Origin: JAHJQQ01 sp041739295
GTDB lineage: Bacteria; Pseudomonadota; Gammaproteobacteria; Thiohalobacterales; Thiohalobacteraceae
Assembly (NCBI GenBank): GCA_041739295.1
Contig: JBGSOE010000481.1
Coordinates: 1 to 22,445 of the forward strand
Direction of reading: 5' to 3'
DNA: 22,445 bases
In this document: positions 6,651 through 14,271 of the stretch, piece after piece
Layout of the letters: each line of letters begins with the position of its first letter
How positions within the stretch are numbered: position 1 is the first letter of the stretch
Position numbers and translations under genes: made by a program
The notes under the pieces: model-generated
What the model saw: the letters and a program-made list of their open reading frames with translations, nothing else
Databases searched by the model: none
Told to the model about the DNA's origin: nothing

Positions 6651-9600
6651 ATGGGTGCGGCGCACAAAATTAACGACAAAAGAACACTCCAGGTTCTCGT
6701 CCCGTTCAATGCATTGTCTCCGATGCACTTCAACGAAGTGGCGCAGAAGACTGTCGTGGAAGAAATTCGTGCCGGGCGCCTCGTTTTCAAAGAGGGCGAA
6801 CGGGACAATCAGTCTGTCTATCTGCTCGAGGGCGAGATCAGCCTCGTGTCGGGCAATGACATCGTCGGTTCTGTTACCGCCGGCAGTGATGCCAGCCGGC
6901 ACCCCTTAGCACATCAGCAGCCGCGTCAGGTCACTGCACGCGCCAAAACCAATCTGGTCGTGGCCCGAGTTGATTCCAGTCTGCTGGATATCATGCTCAC
7001 CTGGGATCAGTCCTCAGGGTACGAAGTCTCCGAAATCGACGATGACGAAGATGACGATTGGATGACCCGCATCCTTCAGTCCCAGGCATTTCTCAAGCTG
7101 CCGCCGTCCAATATCCAGCGTCTGCTGATGCGGGTCGAGTCCGTTCCCGTGAATAGCGGGGAGGTCATTATCCGCCAGGGCGGCGAGGGTGATTTCTTCT
7201 ATATCATCAAGAATGGGCGCTGCATGGTGTCGCGCAAACCCTCGCCGAATGCCAAAGAGGTCAAATTGGCGGAGCTGGCTGACGGGGATGCCTTTGGTGA
7301 AGACGCCCTAGTCTCGGACGCCAAGCGCAACGCGACCATCACCATGATCACGGACGGTGTGCTGATGCGGCTGGCGAAGCAGGATTTCGTCGAGCTTCTC
7401 AAGGAGCCGCTGCTCAATAAGCTGAGCTATCCAGACGCGGCAGACCTGGTGAAGAAAGGCGCCGTCTGGCTGGATGTGCGCCTACCTGGCGAATTCGAAA
7501 ACGCCCATATACCCGATAGCCGAAATATCCCGCTTTCTGCATTGCGCCTTGAGGCCAATGGCCTGGATGCCGGTAGTAAGTACATCGTCTGCTGCGACAC
7601 CAGCCGACGCAGCGCGAGTGCCGCATTCGTCCTTAGTCAGCGTGGGTTTGAGGTGTACGTGCTCAGCGAGGGATTTGGCGGCGTGCCCGCGGAGGTCCTG
7701 GTGGGAAATGCAGCGACTGCTGCCGAGCCCGCATCAGCTGATGTCGTTGCATTGAAGCCACTCGCTGTACCGGTACAGGCTACTGAAGCGGCTGTAGCTG
7801 CCACAGAAGTACCGGATACGGCCGTGATCACTGCACTACAAGGTCAGGTCGAGTCTCTGCAAAATGACAAGCAGACGATGGCATCCGCACAGGCACAGCT
7901 GTCAGACCGCATCAGCGATCTGCAGCTGGATCTGGAGCGAGTGCGTGAAGAGGCGCGCGAACAAATTCTGGAGTTGGAACAGTCTCTCGCGGAAGCGCGC
8001 AAAGAGACTGCGGCAGCGCAGAGCAAGCTGCTGGTCATAAAGGATGATGCCAAGGGCGTCGAACAGCAGGCTGATCAGGCGATCCGCGAGCAGAGAGAGG
8101 CGCTGGAGTCCGAGCTCGCCACACGTCATGCCCAGGAAGAGCGGTTACAGGCAGAGCTCACGGCGCTCCAAGGTCGCCTCACCGAACTGGAGTCAGCACA
8201 TCAAGAAGACCTGCAGCGCGTGGCCGAGGCCGAAGCTGCGCATGGCAAGCTCCAGGTCCAGATAGAAGAGTTGCAAGCCAAGGCCAGACAAGCTGAGGAG
8301 CGGCTAGCTCAAATCAACAGTCTTGAGGCGGAGCTCCGCCAAGCGAATCAGCACGGCACTGAAGCGCTAGCTGATCAGGCGCGTCGGGTAGATGAGTTGG
8401 AGGCGGCGCTGCAGGTTGCAAGCAGCGCGTTGGAACGTGCGCATCAAGATGCGGAGCGTCAGCAGGCTGAGCTGAACGCTGCGCACACGCAGGAATTGGA
8501 AAGCATACAGTCGGGCGCATCACAGCAAGCTGCTGAACTACGCACGCAGTTGGATGCTCTGCAAGCCGAACGTACAGATCTGGAGACGCGCCTCGCTTCT
8601 GCCGACGAGGCGCTGACGCAGACGCAGCAATCCGAGCTGCAGAAGCATGCAGAGCTGCAAGCCAAGATCGAAACGCTAACGACGGAACTGGCACAGATCA
8701 ATTCGGAACGTCAGGAACAGACCGACGCGGTTGCGCGCGAACTCGCAACGATGCGTGATTCACAGGCCGCAGCCATTGCTGAAGCGGTCGCAGATGTGGA
8801 GCGACTGCGTAATGAGCTCGAGACTCTCAACGCCGCCCATGCTGGTCTGATTGATGAACGTGATGCGTTGCAGTCACTGAAGGATGCCGCTGCACGTGAA
8901 CATGTTGAGCTGCAGACTGCACTGGCACAGGCGCAACAACGTGTTGAAGAATTACATGCAGATGCAGGCGAGCAGGTTACGCATCTGGAATTCTCGTTAG
9001 AGGATATGCGGCAGCAGCTTAAAGCTGCGCAGCAGGAACAAGCATCGCTTCAAGATGCTCAGGATCAGCTTAGCCGCGAGCGACAAGTGATTAAGGCGGC
9101 ACTGGAGCAGTCGCAGGAACGTGTACATATTTTAGAAACGCAGACTGCTGAGCAGAGTCAGCAGCAGACGGCTGAGCTAACAGCGATCCGTGGACAAATC
9201 GACGCCTTGGCAGCAGAGCGTGACCGCCTGCAGACGGAGCGGATTGAGGCCGACGCAAAGCTGGCTGCGGCCGAGGCGCGGGTCGCCGCACTGGAGTACA
9301 GCACAGGTACTCAATCAGATGCGGCTAATGGCTTGCAGCAGCGACTGGACGAGGCTCTGCGCGAATTGAAAACTGCGCAACAATCCGCTGATACACTGCA
9401 ATCAGATTATACAGCCGCACAAGCGGTGGCCGCCGAACTCGAAGCTAAGCTGGCCGCAAATGAGCAGGTGCAAATCCAGGCATTGGCTGAGCGTGAGGCT
9501 GAGCTGGATGCCGTGCGCACTGAGCTTACAGCATTGGCGCAGACTCAAACCGAACGTGCTACGGAATCGGAGCAGCGTATCCAAGCGCTGGAAGTGTCTT

Positions 9601-11669
9601 TGGCAACTGCTCGTTCTGAGGCTGAGCAGAATTCCGTAGATCAACGTCAGGCCTTGACTGAATTACAGGGTCAGCGCGACGATGCGGAGCGTGCGTTGGC
9701 AGAGGTGCGCACGCAGCTCGAACAGTTGTCTATACAACAAGCTGATGCCGCATCCGGCCAAGACGAACAGATGCGCTCACTGGCGCACGCGCGAGAGGAA
9801 CTGCGGACTGCGCAGGAACAGCTGCGCGCGGCGGATGCTAGTCGTGACGAAATCGAAGTGCGCCTAAATGAAATGACCACTGCCGCTAGTGATGCCCAGT
9901 CACGTTTAGCGCTGGTGCATGCCGAACAGCAGAAGATGCTCGCCGAAGCGGAGCAGCGTGGTCAGGCATTACAGGAAGCTAAGCTGAATGACTTGAAGTC
10001 AGAGCTGGAGAGCGCGCGCTCGGCACTGGCCCGTCAATTGGCTGAGCGTGGCAACCTTGAGCAGGCCACGCAATCTGAATTCAATGCCACTCAGAAACAA
10101 CAGAAAGCGGCGCTGGAGCAGATGAAGGCGGCACTGGAGGAAAGTGAGCAGTCGCTGATTGAGGTGCGCGCCGCCGAACAGTCACTTTCTGCGGAGTTGT
10201 CTGCGGAGCGTGCGGCCGCCAAATCCCAGCAGCAGGCGCTGGTTGCGGAACTGGAGCAGTTACGCATGGCCACGACGATGGATATCGAGGCCACACAAAA
10301 ACAATTGCTGCAGGTCAAAGAGGAATTAAAGGCGGCACGCAAGGCGAGTTCCGGTGGATCTTCTAGCGAAGAACTGGAAAAATTGCGTCTGTTGTTGGAC
10401 GGCGCTCGAGAGGAAGCGAGTCATGCACGTGCTGATGCCGAACAGTGGCGCGAACATGCGCTAGCGGAAACGGCCTCAGTGGCTGAGCATAACACTGACG
10501 AATTGGCCGCCATGCGCGTGCAACTTGCCGATGTTCAGTGTCGCGCCGAGGAAGCTATTCTGCTGCGCGAAAAGTCCCAGCAGGAAGTCACGCAGTTACG
10601 CAACGAACTACAGGCGCAACAATTTCGTCAGTCGATGCAAGGTGCGCCGAAACCGGCAATAGCCGTGCAGGATGATGCGCCGGCACGTCGAGGTGGTCTT
10701 TGGATGGGCTTGGCGGCAGGATTGCTGCTGGGCGTGGTTGGTGCTGGCGGCGCGCTCTGGTATGGACAATCCACACCGGTGTCAGGATCAGCTAGTCCGG
10801 TTGCTGCAACGCCCGCACCGATGGGCGCCGCTGCTAAGCCGATGCCTGTAGAAAAGGCGGTCGAAATCGAAAAGAAGGTTGTTGCAGCACCCGTCCTCTC
10901 TAAGGCCGAAACCAGTGCCGTTGTTGAACCTGCCATTAAACTACGCGAGCTAAGCGACCGTTTGAATGATGGTAGCAGTGGCCCTTTGCTGATAGAAATT
11001 CCGGCTGATCATTATTCAATGGGTAGCGGTGTCAGCTCGCTGGATTTCGATGAGCGCCCCAAACATGACGTAGAGTTGCGGCGGTTTGCGATTGGTAAAT
11101 ATGAAGTCACGTTTGACGAATACGATACCTTCGCACGTATGACCGGCCGCGCCATGCCGGATGATAAAGGCTGGGGCCGTGGTCAGCGCCCGGTCATCAA
11201 TGTCAGTTGGGAAGAGGCACTGACCTATACGCGCTGGTTGTCTGAGCAGACCGGCGAGCGTTATCGGTTACCGACCGAAGCGGAATGGGAATATGCCGCA
11301 GGTGGTTCCGCTCGCACCTTATATTGGTGGGGAAATAGTCCGGGAGAAGGGCGCGCGAATTGTTTTAATTGTGGGAGCGAATGGGATGCGCATCTTTCAG
11401 CGCCAGTGGGCAGTTTTGCAGCCAATGCACTAGGCTTACAGGATAGCTCCGGCAATGTGGCTGAGTGGGTACAGGACTGCTACCACTCGAGCTATGAGGG
11501 TGCACCGAGCGATGGCAGTGCCTGGAACACGGTCGGTTGTACTCGCCATGTTGTCCGTGGCGGCGGTTTCAATAGTCCAGCAAACACCCTGCGCCTCACC
11601 AAGCGCGATCAGCAACTGTCCAGTATGCGTGCAGACGATCTGGGCTTCCGGGTTGTCCGCGATTTTTAG
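6651..11669 (+). CDS. Giant membrane protein: two cNMP-binding-like domains, rhodanese, long coiled coil, TM helix, SUMF1/FGE-fold domain
   Basis: A 1672-residue protein whose role I do not recognise. Order: a degenerate cyclic-nucleotide-binding-like fold (about 18-118); an acidic linker (EIDDDEDDD); a second such domain (about 138-250) with the cassette FGEDAL (215-220) and Arg226 in KRNATI, so ligand binding is plausible; a rhodanese domain (about 257-348) with DVRLPGEFENAHIP and an active loop around Cys315 and Arg320; an Ala/Gln/Glu-rich coiled coil (about 393-1335); one membrane helix (about 1349-1372) preceded by RRGG; a Pro/Ala linker; and a SUMF1/FGE-like domain (about 1446-1672) with RLPTEAEWEYAA, GNVAEWVQDCY, VVRGGGF and LGFRVVR. 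The expected topology is N-terminus in the cytoplasm and the last domain in the periplasm. Two cysteines that make true formylglycine-generating enzymes active are absent. The ATG is the first after an in-frame TGA; the ribosome binding site is weak. It appears to be a single-gene unit ending in a palindrome. Confidence 0.9.
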   Translation: MGAAHKINDKRTLQVLVPFNALSPMHFNEVAQKTVVEEIRAGRLVFKEGERDNQSVYLLEGEISLVSGNDIVGSVTAGSDASRHPLAHQQPRQVTARAKTNLVVARVDSSLLDIMLTWDQSSGYEVSEIDDDEDDDWMTRILQSQAFLKLPPSNIQRLLMRVESVPVNSGEVIIRQGGEGDFFYIIKNGRCMVSRKPSPNAKEVKLAELADGDAFGEDALVSDAKRNATITMITDGVLMRLAKQDFVELLKEPLLNKLSYPDAADLVKKGAVWLDVRLPGEFENAHIPDSRNIPLSALRLEANGLDAGSKYIVCCDTSRRSASAAFVLSQRGFEVYVLSEGFGGVPAEVLVGNAATAAEPASADVVALKPLAVPVQATEAAVAATEVPDTAVITALQGQVESLQNDKQTMASAQAQLSDRISDLQLDLERVREEAREQILELEQSLAEARKETAAAQSKLLVIKDDAKGVEQQADQAIREQREALESELATRHAQEERLQAELTALQGRLTELESAHQEDLQRVAEAEAAHGKLQVQIEELQAKARQAEERLAQINSLEAELRQANQHGTEALADQARRVDELEAALQVASSALERAHQDAERQQAELNAAHTQELESIQSGASQQAAELRTQLDALQAERTDLETRLASADEALTQTQQSELQKHAELQAKIETLTTELAQINSERQEQTDAVARELATMRDSQAAAIAEAVADVERLRNELETLNAAHAGLIDERDALQSLKDAAAREHVELQTALAQAQQRVEELHADAGEQVTHLEFSLEDMRQQLKAAQQEQASLQDAQDQLSRERQVIKAALEQSQERVHILETQTAEQSQQQTAELTAIRGQIDALAAERDRLQTERIEADAKLAAAEARVAALEYSTGTQSDAANGLQQRLDEALRELKTAQQSADTLQSDYTAAQAVAAELEAKLAANEQVQIQALAEREAELDAVRTELTALAQTQTERATESEQRIQALEVSLATARSEAEQNSVDQRQALTELQGQRDDAERALAEVRTQLEQLSIQQADAASGQDEQMRSLAHAREELRTAQEQLRAADASRDEIEVRLNEMTTAASDAQSRLALVHAEQQKMLAEAEQRGQALQEAKLNDLKSELESARSALARQLAERGNLEQATQSEFNATQKQQKAALEQMKAALEESEQSLIEVRAAEQSLSAELSAERAAAKSQQQALVAELEQLRMATTMDIEATQKQLLQVKEELKAARKASSGGSSSEELEKLRLLLDGAREEASHARADAEQWREHALAETASVAEHNTDELAAMRVQLADVQCRAEEAILLREKSQQEVTQLRNELQAQQFRQSMQGAPKPAIAVQDDAPARRGGLWMGLAAGLLLGVVGAGGALWYGQSTPVSGSASPVAATPAPMGAAAKPMPVEKAVEIEKKVVAAPVLSKAETSAVVEPAIKLRELSDRLNDGSSGPLLIEIPADHYSMGSGVSSLDFDERPKHDVELRRFAIGKYEVTFDEYDTFARMTGRAMPDDKGWGRGQRPVINVSWEEALTYTRWLSEQTGERYRLPTEAEWEYAAGGSARTLYWWGNSPGEGRANCFNCGSEWDAHLSAPVGSFAANALGLQDSSGNVAEWVQDCYHSSYEGAPSDGSAWNTVGCTRHVVRGGGFNSPANTLRLTKRDQQLSSMRADDLGFRVVRDF

Positions 11670-11686
11670 GGCATGCGCATGCCCTA
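11667..11686. terminator. Palindrome at the stop codon of the giant gene
   Basis: A perfect 20-bp palindrome, TAGGGCATGC joined to its reverse complement, includes the TAG stop codon. It could fold as a hairpin at the transcript end, but no U-run follows, so terminator activity is uncertain. Confidence 0.4.
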
Positions 11687-11713
11687 GTGGCTGAACCCGT
11701 CATGTCAATCAGC

Positions 11714-11719
11714 TACACT
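11714..11719 (+). promoter_or_regulatory. Possible -10 box for the kinase-Rieske pair
   Basis: TACACT, four of six consensus bases, ends ten bases before the ATG at 11730. No good -35 is seen. The start would leave almost no untranslated leader, which agrees with the lack of a Shine-Dalgarno sequence there. Confidence 0.25.
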
Positions 11720-11729
11720 GCGCGCCATT

Positions 11730-12602
11730 ATGGCTCGTATCCTCGCAATCGGTATCGCCACGCTCGACATCGTCAACCTGGTATCTGCGTATCCCTCTGA
11801 AGACTGTGAGGTGCGTGCGCTGGATCAACGTGTAGAGCGCGGTGGCAACGCTACCAATACATTGGTGGTATTAAGTCAGCTTGGCCACGCCTGTAGCTGG
11901 GGTGGGGTTCTGGCCGAGGAGGCGGATGCAGCATTTATCCGCGCGGACCTTTTGATTCATAACATCGATCTGAGCCATTGCCGTCACCAGCCGGGCGGAA
12001 AAAATCCGACTTCCTATATTCTGCTGAGTCAGGCCACCGGTTCACGCAGCATCGTGCATTATCGCGATCTACCTGAATATGATTTTGAACAGTTCAGACG
12101 CATTGATCTGACGGCTTTCGATTGGCTGCATTTCGAAGGACGCAATGTGGATGTGACGCTAGAGATGCTGGTACACACGCGACGAATGGCGCCGCACTTG
12201 CCAGTGTCTGTAGAAATTGAGAAACAGCGCACAGGCATTGAACGGTTGTTTGCGCTGCCTGATCTACTGCTGTTTTCCCGTGCCTATGCCAACGCCAGTG
12301 GATTTTCGGACGCGATATCGTTATTCGCTGCGGTACGTCCTCAGGCACGGCAAGCCGATCTGGTTTGTAGTTGGGGTGAAACGGGTGCGCAGGCGCAGGA
12401 TCAGGCAGGAGTGCTGTATGCGAGCCCGGCGTTTCCCCCGCCCTGCTTGGTGGATACAATCGGCGCGGGCGATACGTTCAACGCCGGTTTCATCGATGCC
12501 AGACTGCGTGGCCTTTCACTTGCCAATGCCCTGCAGTCGGCCTGCCGTTTAGCGGGGCGTAAGTGCGGCCAGCAGGGCTTGGCAGGAGTTGTCGATGACT
12601 GA
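11730..12602 (+). CDS. PfkB-family sugar kinase, ketohexokinase-like
   Basis: Predicted cytoplasmic ATP-dependent carbohydrate kinase of the ribokinase/PfkB family, 290 residues. The N-terminal strand ILAIGIATLDIVNLV and the substrate-side motif RGGNATNTLVVLSQLG resemble ketohexokinase (fructokinase-1 type) more than ribokinase or adenosine kinase. The C-terminal PfkB signature is DTIGAGDTFNAGF, with Asp248 as the expected catalytic base in GAGD. The true substrate is not decidable from sequence alone; fructose or another ketose is the best guess. The last eight bases overlap the Rieske gene (ATGACTGA), so the two are co-translated. There is no obvious ribosome binding site before the ATG, perhaps because the transcript is nearly leaderless. 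Confidence 0.88.
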   Translation: MARILAIGIATLDIVNLVSAYPSEDCEVRALDQRVERGGNATNTLVVLSQLGHACSWGGVLAEEADAAFIRADLLIHNIDLSHCRHQPGGKNPTSYILLSQATGSRSIVHYRDLPEYDFEQFRRIDLTAFDWLHFEGRNVDVTLEMLVHTRRMAPHLPVSVEIEKQRTGIERLFALPDLLLFSRAYANASGFSDAISLFAAVRPQARQADLVCSWGETGAQAQDQAGVLYASPAFPPPCLVDTIGAGDTFNAGFIDARLRGLSLANALQSACRLAGRKCGQQGLAGVVDD

Positions 12603-12957
12603 ATCAATTGCACGGCAGCGGCTGTGTCGGCTGGACGACCTTGCCGATCCTGGCTCGCGCAGTTTCACACTGCGCATGCTGAACGGTACGATCGAGGATA
12701 TTTTCCTAGTACGGCGCGGCGCCATGGTATTCGCCTATCGTAACCACTGCCCACACACTGGCAGCCCGCTCGATTGGCAGCCGGACCAGTTTCTGAATTT
12801 GGAGCGGACTCTGATCCAGTGCGCGACCCATTTTGCGCTATTTCAGATTGTGGATGGCCACTGCATCAGCGGCCCCTGCGCAGGACAATCTCTCATGCCG
12901 GTCGACGTTGAACTCGATGATGGTTGGGTTGAGGTCATTGCTCGTGAAATTTTGTGA
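12595..12957 (+). CDS. Small Rieske [2Fe-2S] ferredoxin-like protein
   Basis: A 120-residue soluble protein made almost entirely of one Rieske domain. The cluster ligands are Cys52 and His54 in NHCPHTGSPLDW and Cys76 and His79 in QCATHFALF; these bind a 2Fe-2S cluster in the family. There is no signal peptide or membrane anchor, so it is likely a cytoplasmic electron carrier or a small oxygenase-type component. The GPC beyond the second pair (ISGPCAGQSL) is also usual in this group. The ATG at 12595 is preferred to the in-frame TTG at 12589 because AGGAG lies six bases before it. It overlaps the end of the kinase gene. No oxygenase or reductase partner is encoded nearby, so its redox partner is unknown. 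Confidence 0.9.
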   Translation: MTESIARQRLCRLDDLADPGSRSFTLRMLNGTIEDIFLVRRGAMVFAYRNHCPHTGSPLDWQPDQFLNLERTLIQCATHFALFQIVDGHCISGPCAGQSLMPVDVELDDGWVEVIAREIL

Positions 12958-13066
12958 GTAAACGCGCCGCTTGCCTGTTAGCTATTGGGGCAGGGTTATT
13001 TCAGTGGGTGTTTCATGGCTCGTACGATACGGGCAGTTTGCTGAATACCGGCGAAAGCTTTGGTCG

Positions 13067-13102
13067 AAAAAAAACGCCTGTACGTTGTAGGTACAGGCGT
13101 TT
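13067..13102. terminator. Rho-independent terminator, mainly for the minus-strand orphan gene
   Basis: A perfect 12-bp stem (AAACGCCTGTAC, 7-base loop, GTACAGGCGTTT) at 13072-13102. On the minus strand the stem is followed by eight U residues, so it is a strong terminator for the 72-residue gene. It may also stop plus-strand transcription from the kinase-Rieske pair, though the tail on that side (TTTAGTTATT) is weaker. Confidence 0.85.
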
Positions 13103-13129
13103 AGTTATTCGTATTATAGGGCGACTAGA

Positions 13130-13348
13130 TCAGTCACTGAGTGATGACAGGAAGCTGTCTACATCGGTAAAGCACAGGGCGGGGTGAAGTTCCTGGCGCG
13201 TTGTCGTCGGTGATGCCTGGATCAGTTGCAGCTCGGGGACCGGTATCGCGGCCAAGTCGGCTGTCAACGGGCGGACAGAATCCAGAGTGGAGGTGTCTTC
13301 ATCTGGCTCGCGTATCTCGTAAGTGTCCATATCGTAGATCTTCATCAT
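13130..13348 (-). CDS. Orphan 72-residue acidic protein
   Basis: Not recognised. It begins MMKIYDMDTYEIREPDED and ends FTDVDSFLSSLSD; it is acidic, has one cysteine (in PALCF) and no signal peptide or membrane segment. I think it is real because an ideal ribosome binding site, AGGAGGTG, lies four bases before the ATG, a promoter-like pair lies 40-70 bases upstream, and a strong terminator follows the stop. A longer frame starting at 13417 is possible but would read through the promoter and ribosome binding site. The modest length and the IREPDED and PVPEL segments resemble small adaptor or precursor-type peptides, but that is only an impression. Confidence 0.65.
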   Translation of the reverse strand: MMKIYDMDTYEIREPDEDTSTLDSVRPLTADLAAIPVPELQLIQASPTTTRQELHPALCFTDVDSFLSSLSD

Positions 13349-13352
13349 GGTA

Positions 13353-13360
13353 CACCTCCT
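13353..13360 (-). promoter_or_regulatory. Strong ribosome binding site of the orphan gene
   Basis: AGGAGGTG on the minus strand, nearly a full complement to the 16S rRNA tail, four bases before the ATG at 13348. It fixes this start over the longer frame. Confidence 0.8.
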
Positions 13361-13388
13361 GTTGCGGCAAACGCCGTGTTCGCCACTT

Positions 13389-13417
13389 ACCCTAAAGTAG
13401 CGGCGCTGTGATGGCAA
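13389..13417 (-). promoter_or_regulatory. Candidate sigma70 promoter of the orphan gene
   Basis: On the minus strand TTGCCA (13412-13417), 17-base spacer, TAGGGT (13389-13394). The -35 matches consensus in five of six bases; the -10 is weaker at three of six. The predicted start leaves a leader of about 35 bases containing the ribosome binding site. Confidence 0.45.
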
Positions 13418-13519
13418 GATTTAGCGGTTTTACGGACATACAGCAAATCCGGGCTAAGTCTGCGCGCAATCAGGGTTTCGAGGGGGCGGTGGAAGAACTT
13501 GATACCGGGATAGACAGAA

Positions 13520-14194
13520 TCAGTGCGCGCCAGCTGCCGTGGAGGCGAAGCGATGCGCTTGGCGTGTCGTCTCTGGCAGCCGGTAGTGCGGGGTGCAGGC
13601 TAAAACCAGATCGATGGCCGATGGCAGGCTGATACGGTGTCCGGTTGAAACAAAGATCGGCAAAGTGCCCGCACGGCTACGCAGTGCAGCGCCGAGGACT
13701 TCACCGTGATGACGCAGGGGTTCCCAGGCGCCACGGCGTTGTGGCGGATCGATATGCTGGCCAATCAAACGGTGTTTGGCGACCCCGACCGTGGGCCGGT
13801 CAGTGAGCACGCCTAGATGGCTGGCCAGCCCAAACCGGCGCGGATGTGCAATACCCTGGCCGTCGCAGAGGATTACGTCGGGTTCGGTGTGTATCCGGTC
13901 CAGGGCTTCCAGCAGCGCCGGTACTTCGCGGAATGAGAGCAATCCCGGTACATAGGGAAAAGCGGTGGGCTGGCGGACTATGACGCGTTCAATAAGTGCG
14001 AGGTCTGGAAAACTCAGAATCACCAGCGCGGCACGTATTGTGTTCCCGCCGTTCTCGAAGCCAACATCCACGCCGCCAACATGTGCAATTGGGCCGAAGC
14101 GATCTTCGCATTCGACATCAGCCGCCAATTCATCCTGGATGATACGGGCATGAGCAGGAGTTACGTGCCAAGGGTGTAGTGTCTGTGTTTGCAT
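13520..14194 (-). CDS. nfi: Endonuclease V (deoxyinosine 3' endonuclease)
   Basis: DNA repair nuclease that nicks the second phosphodiester bond 3' to deoxyinosine and other deaminated bases. From the ATG at 14194 the protein has 224 residues, close to E. coli Nfi. The Mg-binding and catalytic residues align: Asp43 in GVDVGFE, Glu90 in LLSFREVPALL, Asp111 in LCDGQGIAHPRR and His117; the mismatch-sensing Tyr is in PYVPG (Tyr81). GVAKHRLIG, STGHRISL and YRLPETTRQAH are further family blocks. An open frame continues upstream to an ATG at 14272 touching the previous stop, but that extension crosses a 22-bp palindrome and is not part of the conserved protein. The ribosome binding site is poor at either start. 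The small orphan gene lies downstream on the same strand. Confidence 0.92.
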   Translation of the reverse strand: MQTQTLHPWHVTPAHARIIQDELAADVECEDRFGPIAHVGGVDVGFENGGNTIRAALVILSFPDLALIERVIVRQPTAFPYVPGLLSFREVPALLEALDRIHTEPDVILCDGQGIAHPRRFGLASHLGVLTDRPTVGVAKHRLIGQHIDPPQRRGAWEPLRHHGEVLGAALRSRAGTLPIFVSTGHRISLPSAIDLVLACTPHYRLPETTRQAHRFASTAAGAH

Positions 14195-14236
14195 ATTCAA
14201 TATGGGACGTAGCGGAGTTACTCTGGGCGAAAAGCA

Positions 14237-14258
14237 GCCGGACCTGCGCAGGTCCGGC
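14237..14258 (-). terminator. Perfect 22-bp palindrome after the two-helix membrane protein gene
   Basis: GCCGGACCTGC is followed directly by its exact reverse complement. On the minus strand it begins 13 bases after the stop at 14272 and is followed by TGCTTTTCG, so it resembles an intrinsic terminator with a short U-run. It separates that gene from nfi. Confidence 0.6.
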
Positions 14259-14271
14259 GCTGGTTCTCTCA

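Noticed and set aside
12954..13187. Plus-strand frame starting with GTG at the Rieske stop (77 codons)
   Set aside because: It reads straight through the strong hairpin at 13067-13102 and into the 3' end of the minus-strand orphan gene; its composition is not protein-like.
13349..13417. N-terminal extension of the orphan gene
   Set aside because: It would place a near-perfect ribosome binding site inside the coding region and overlap the likely promoter.
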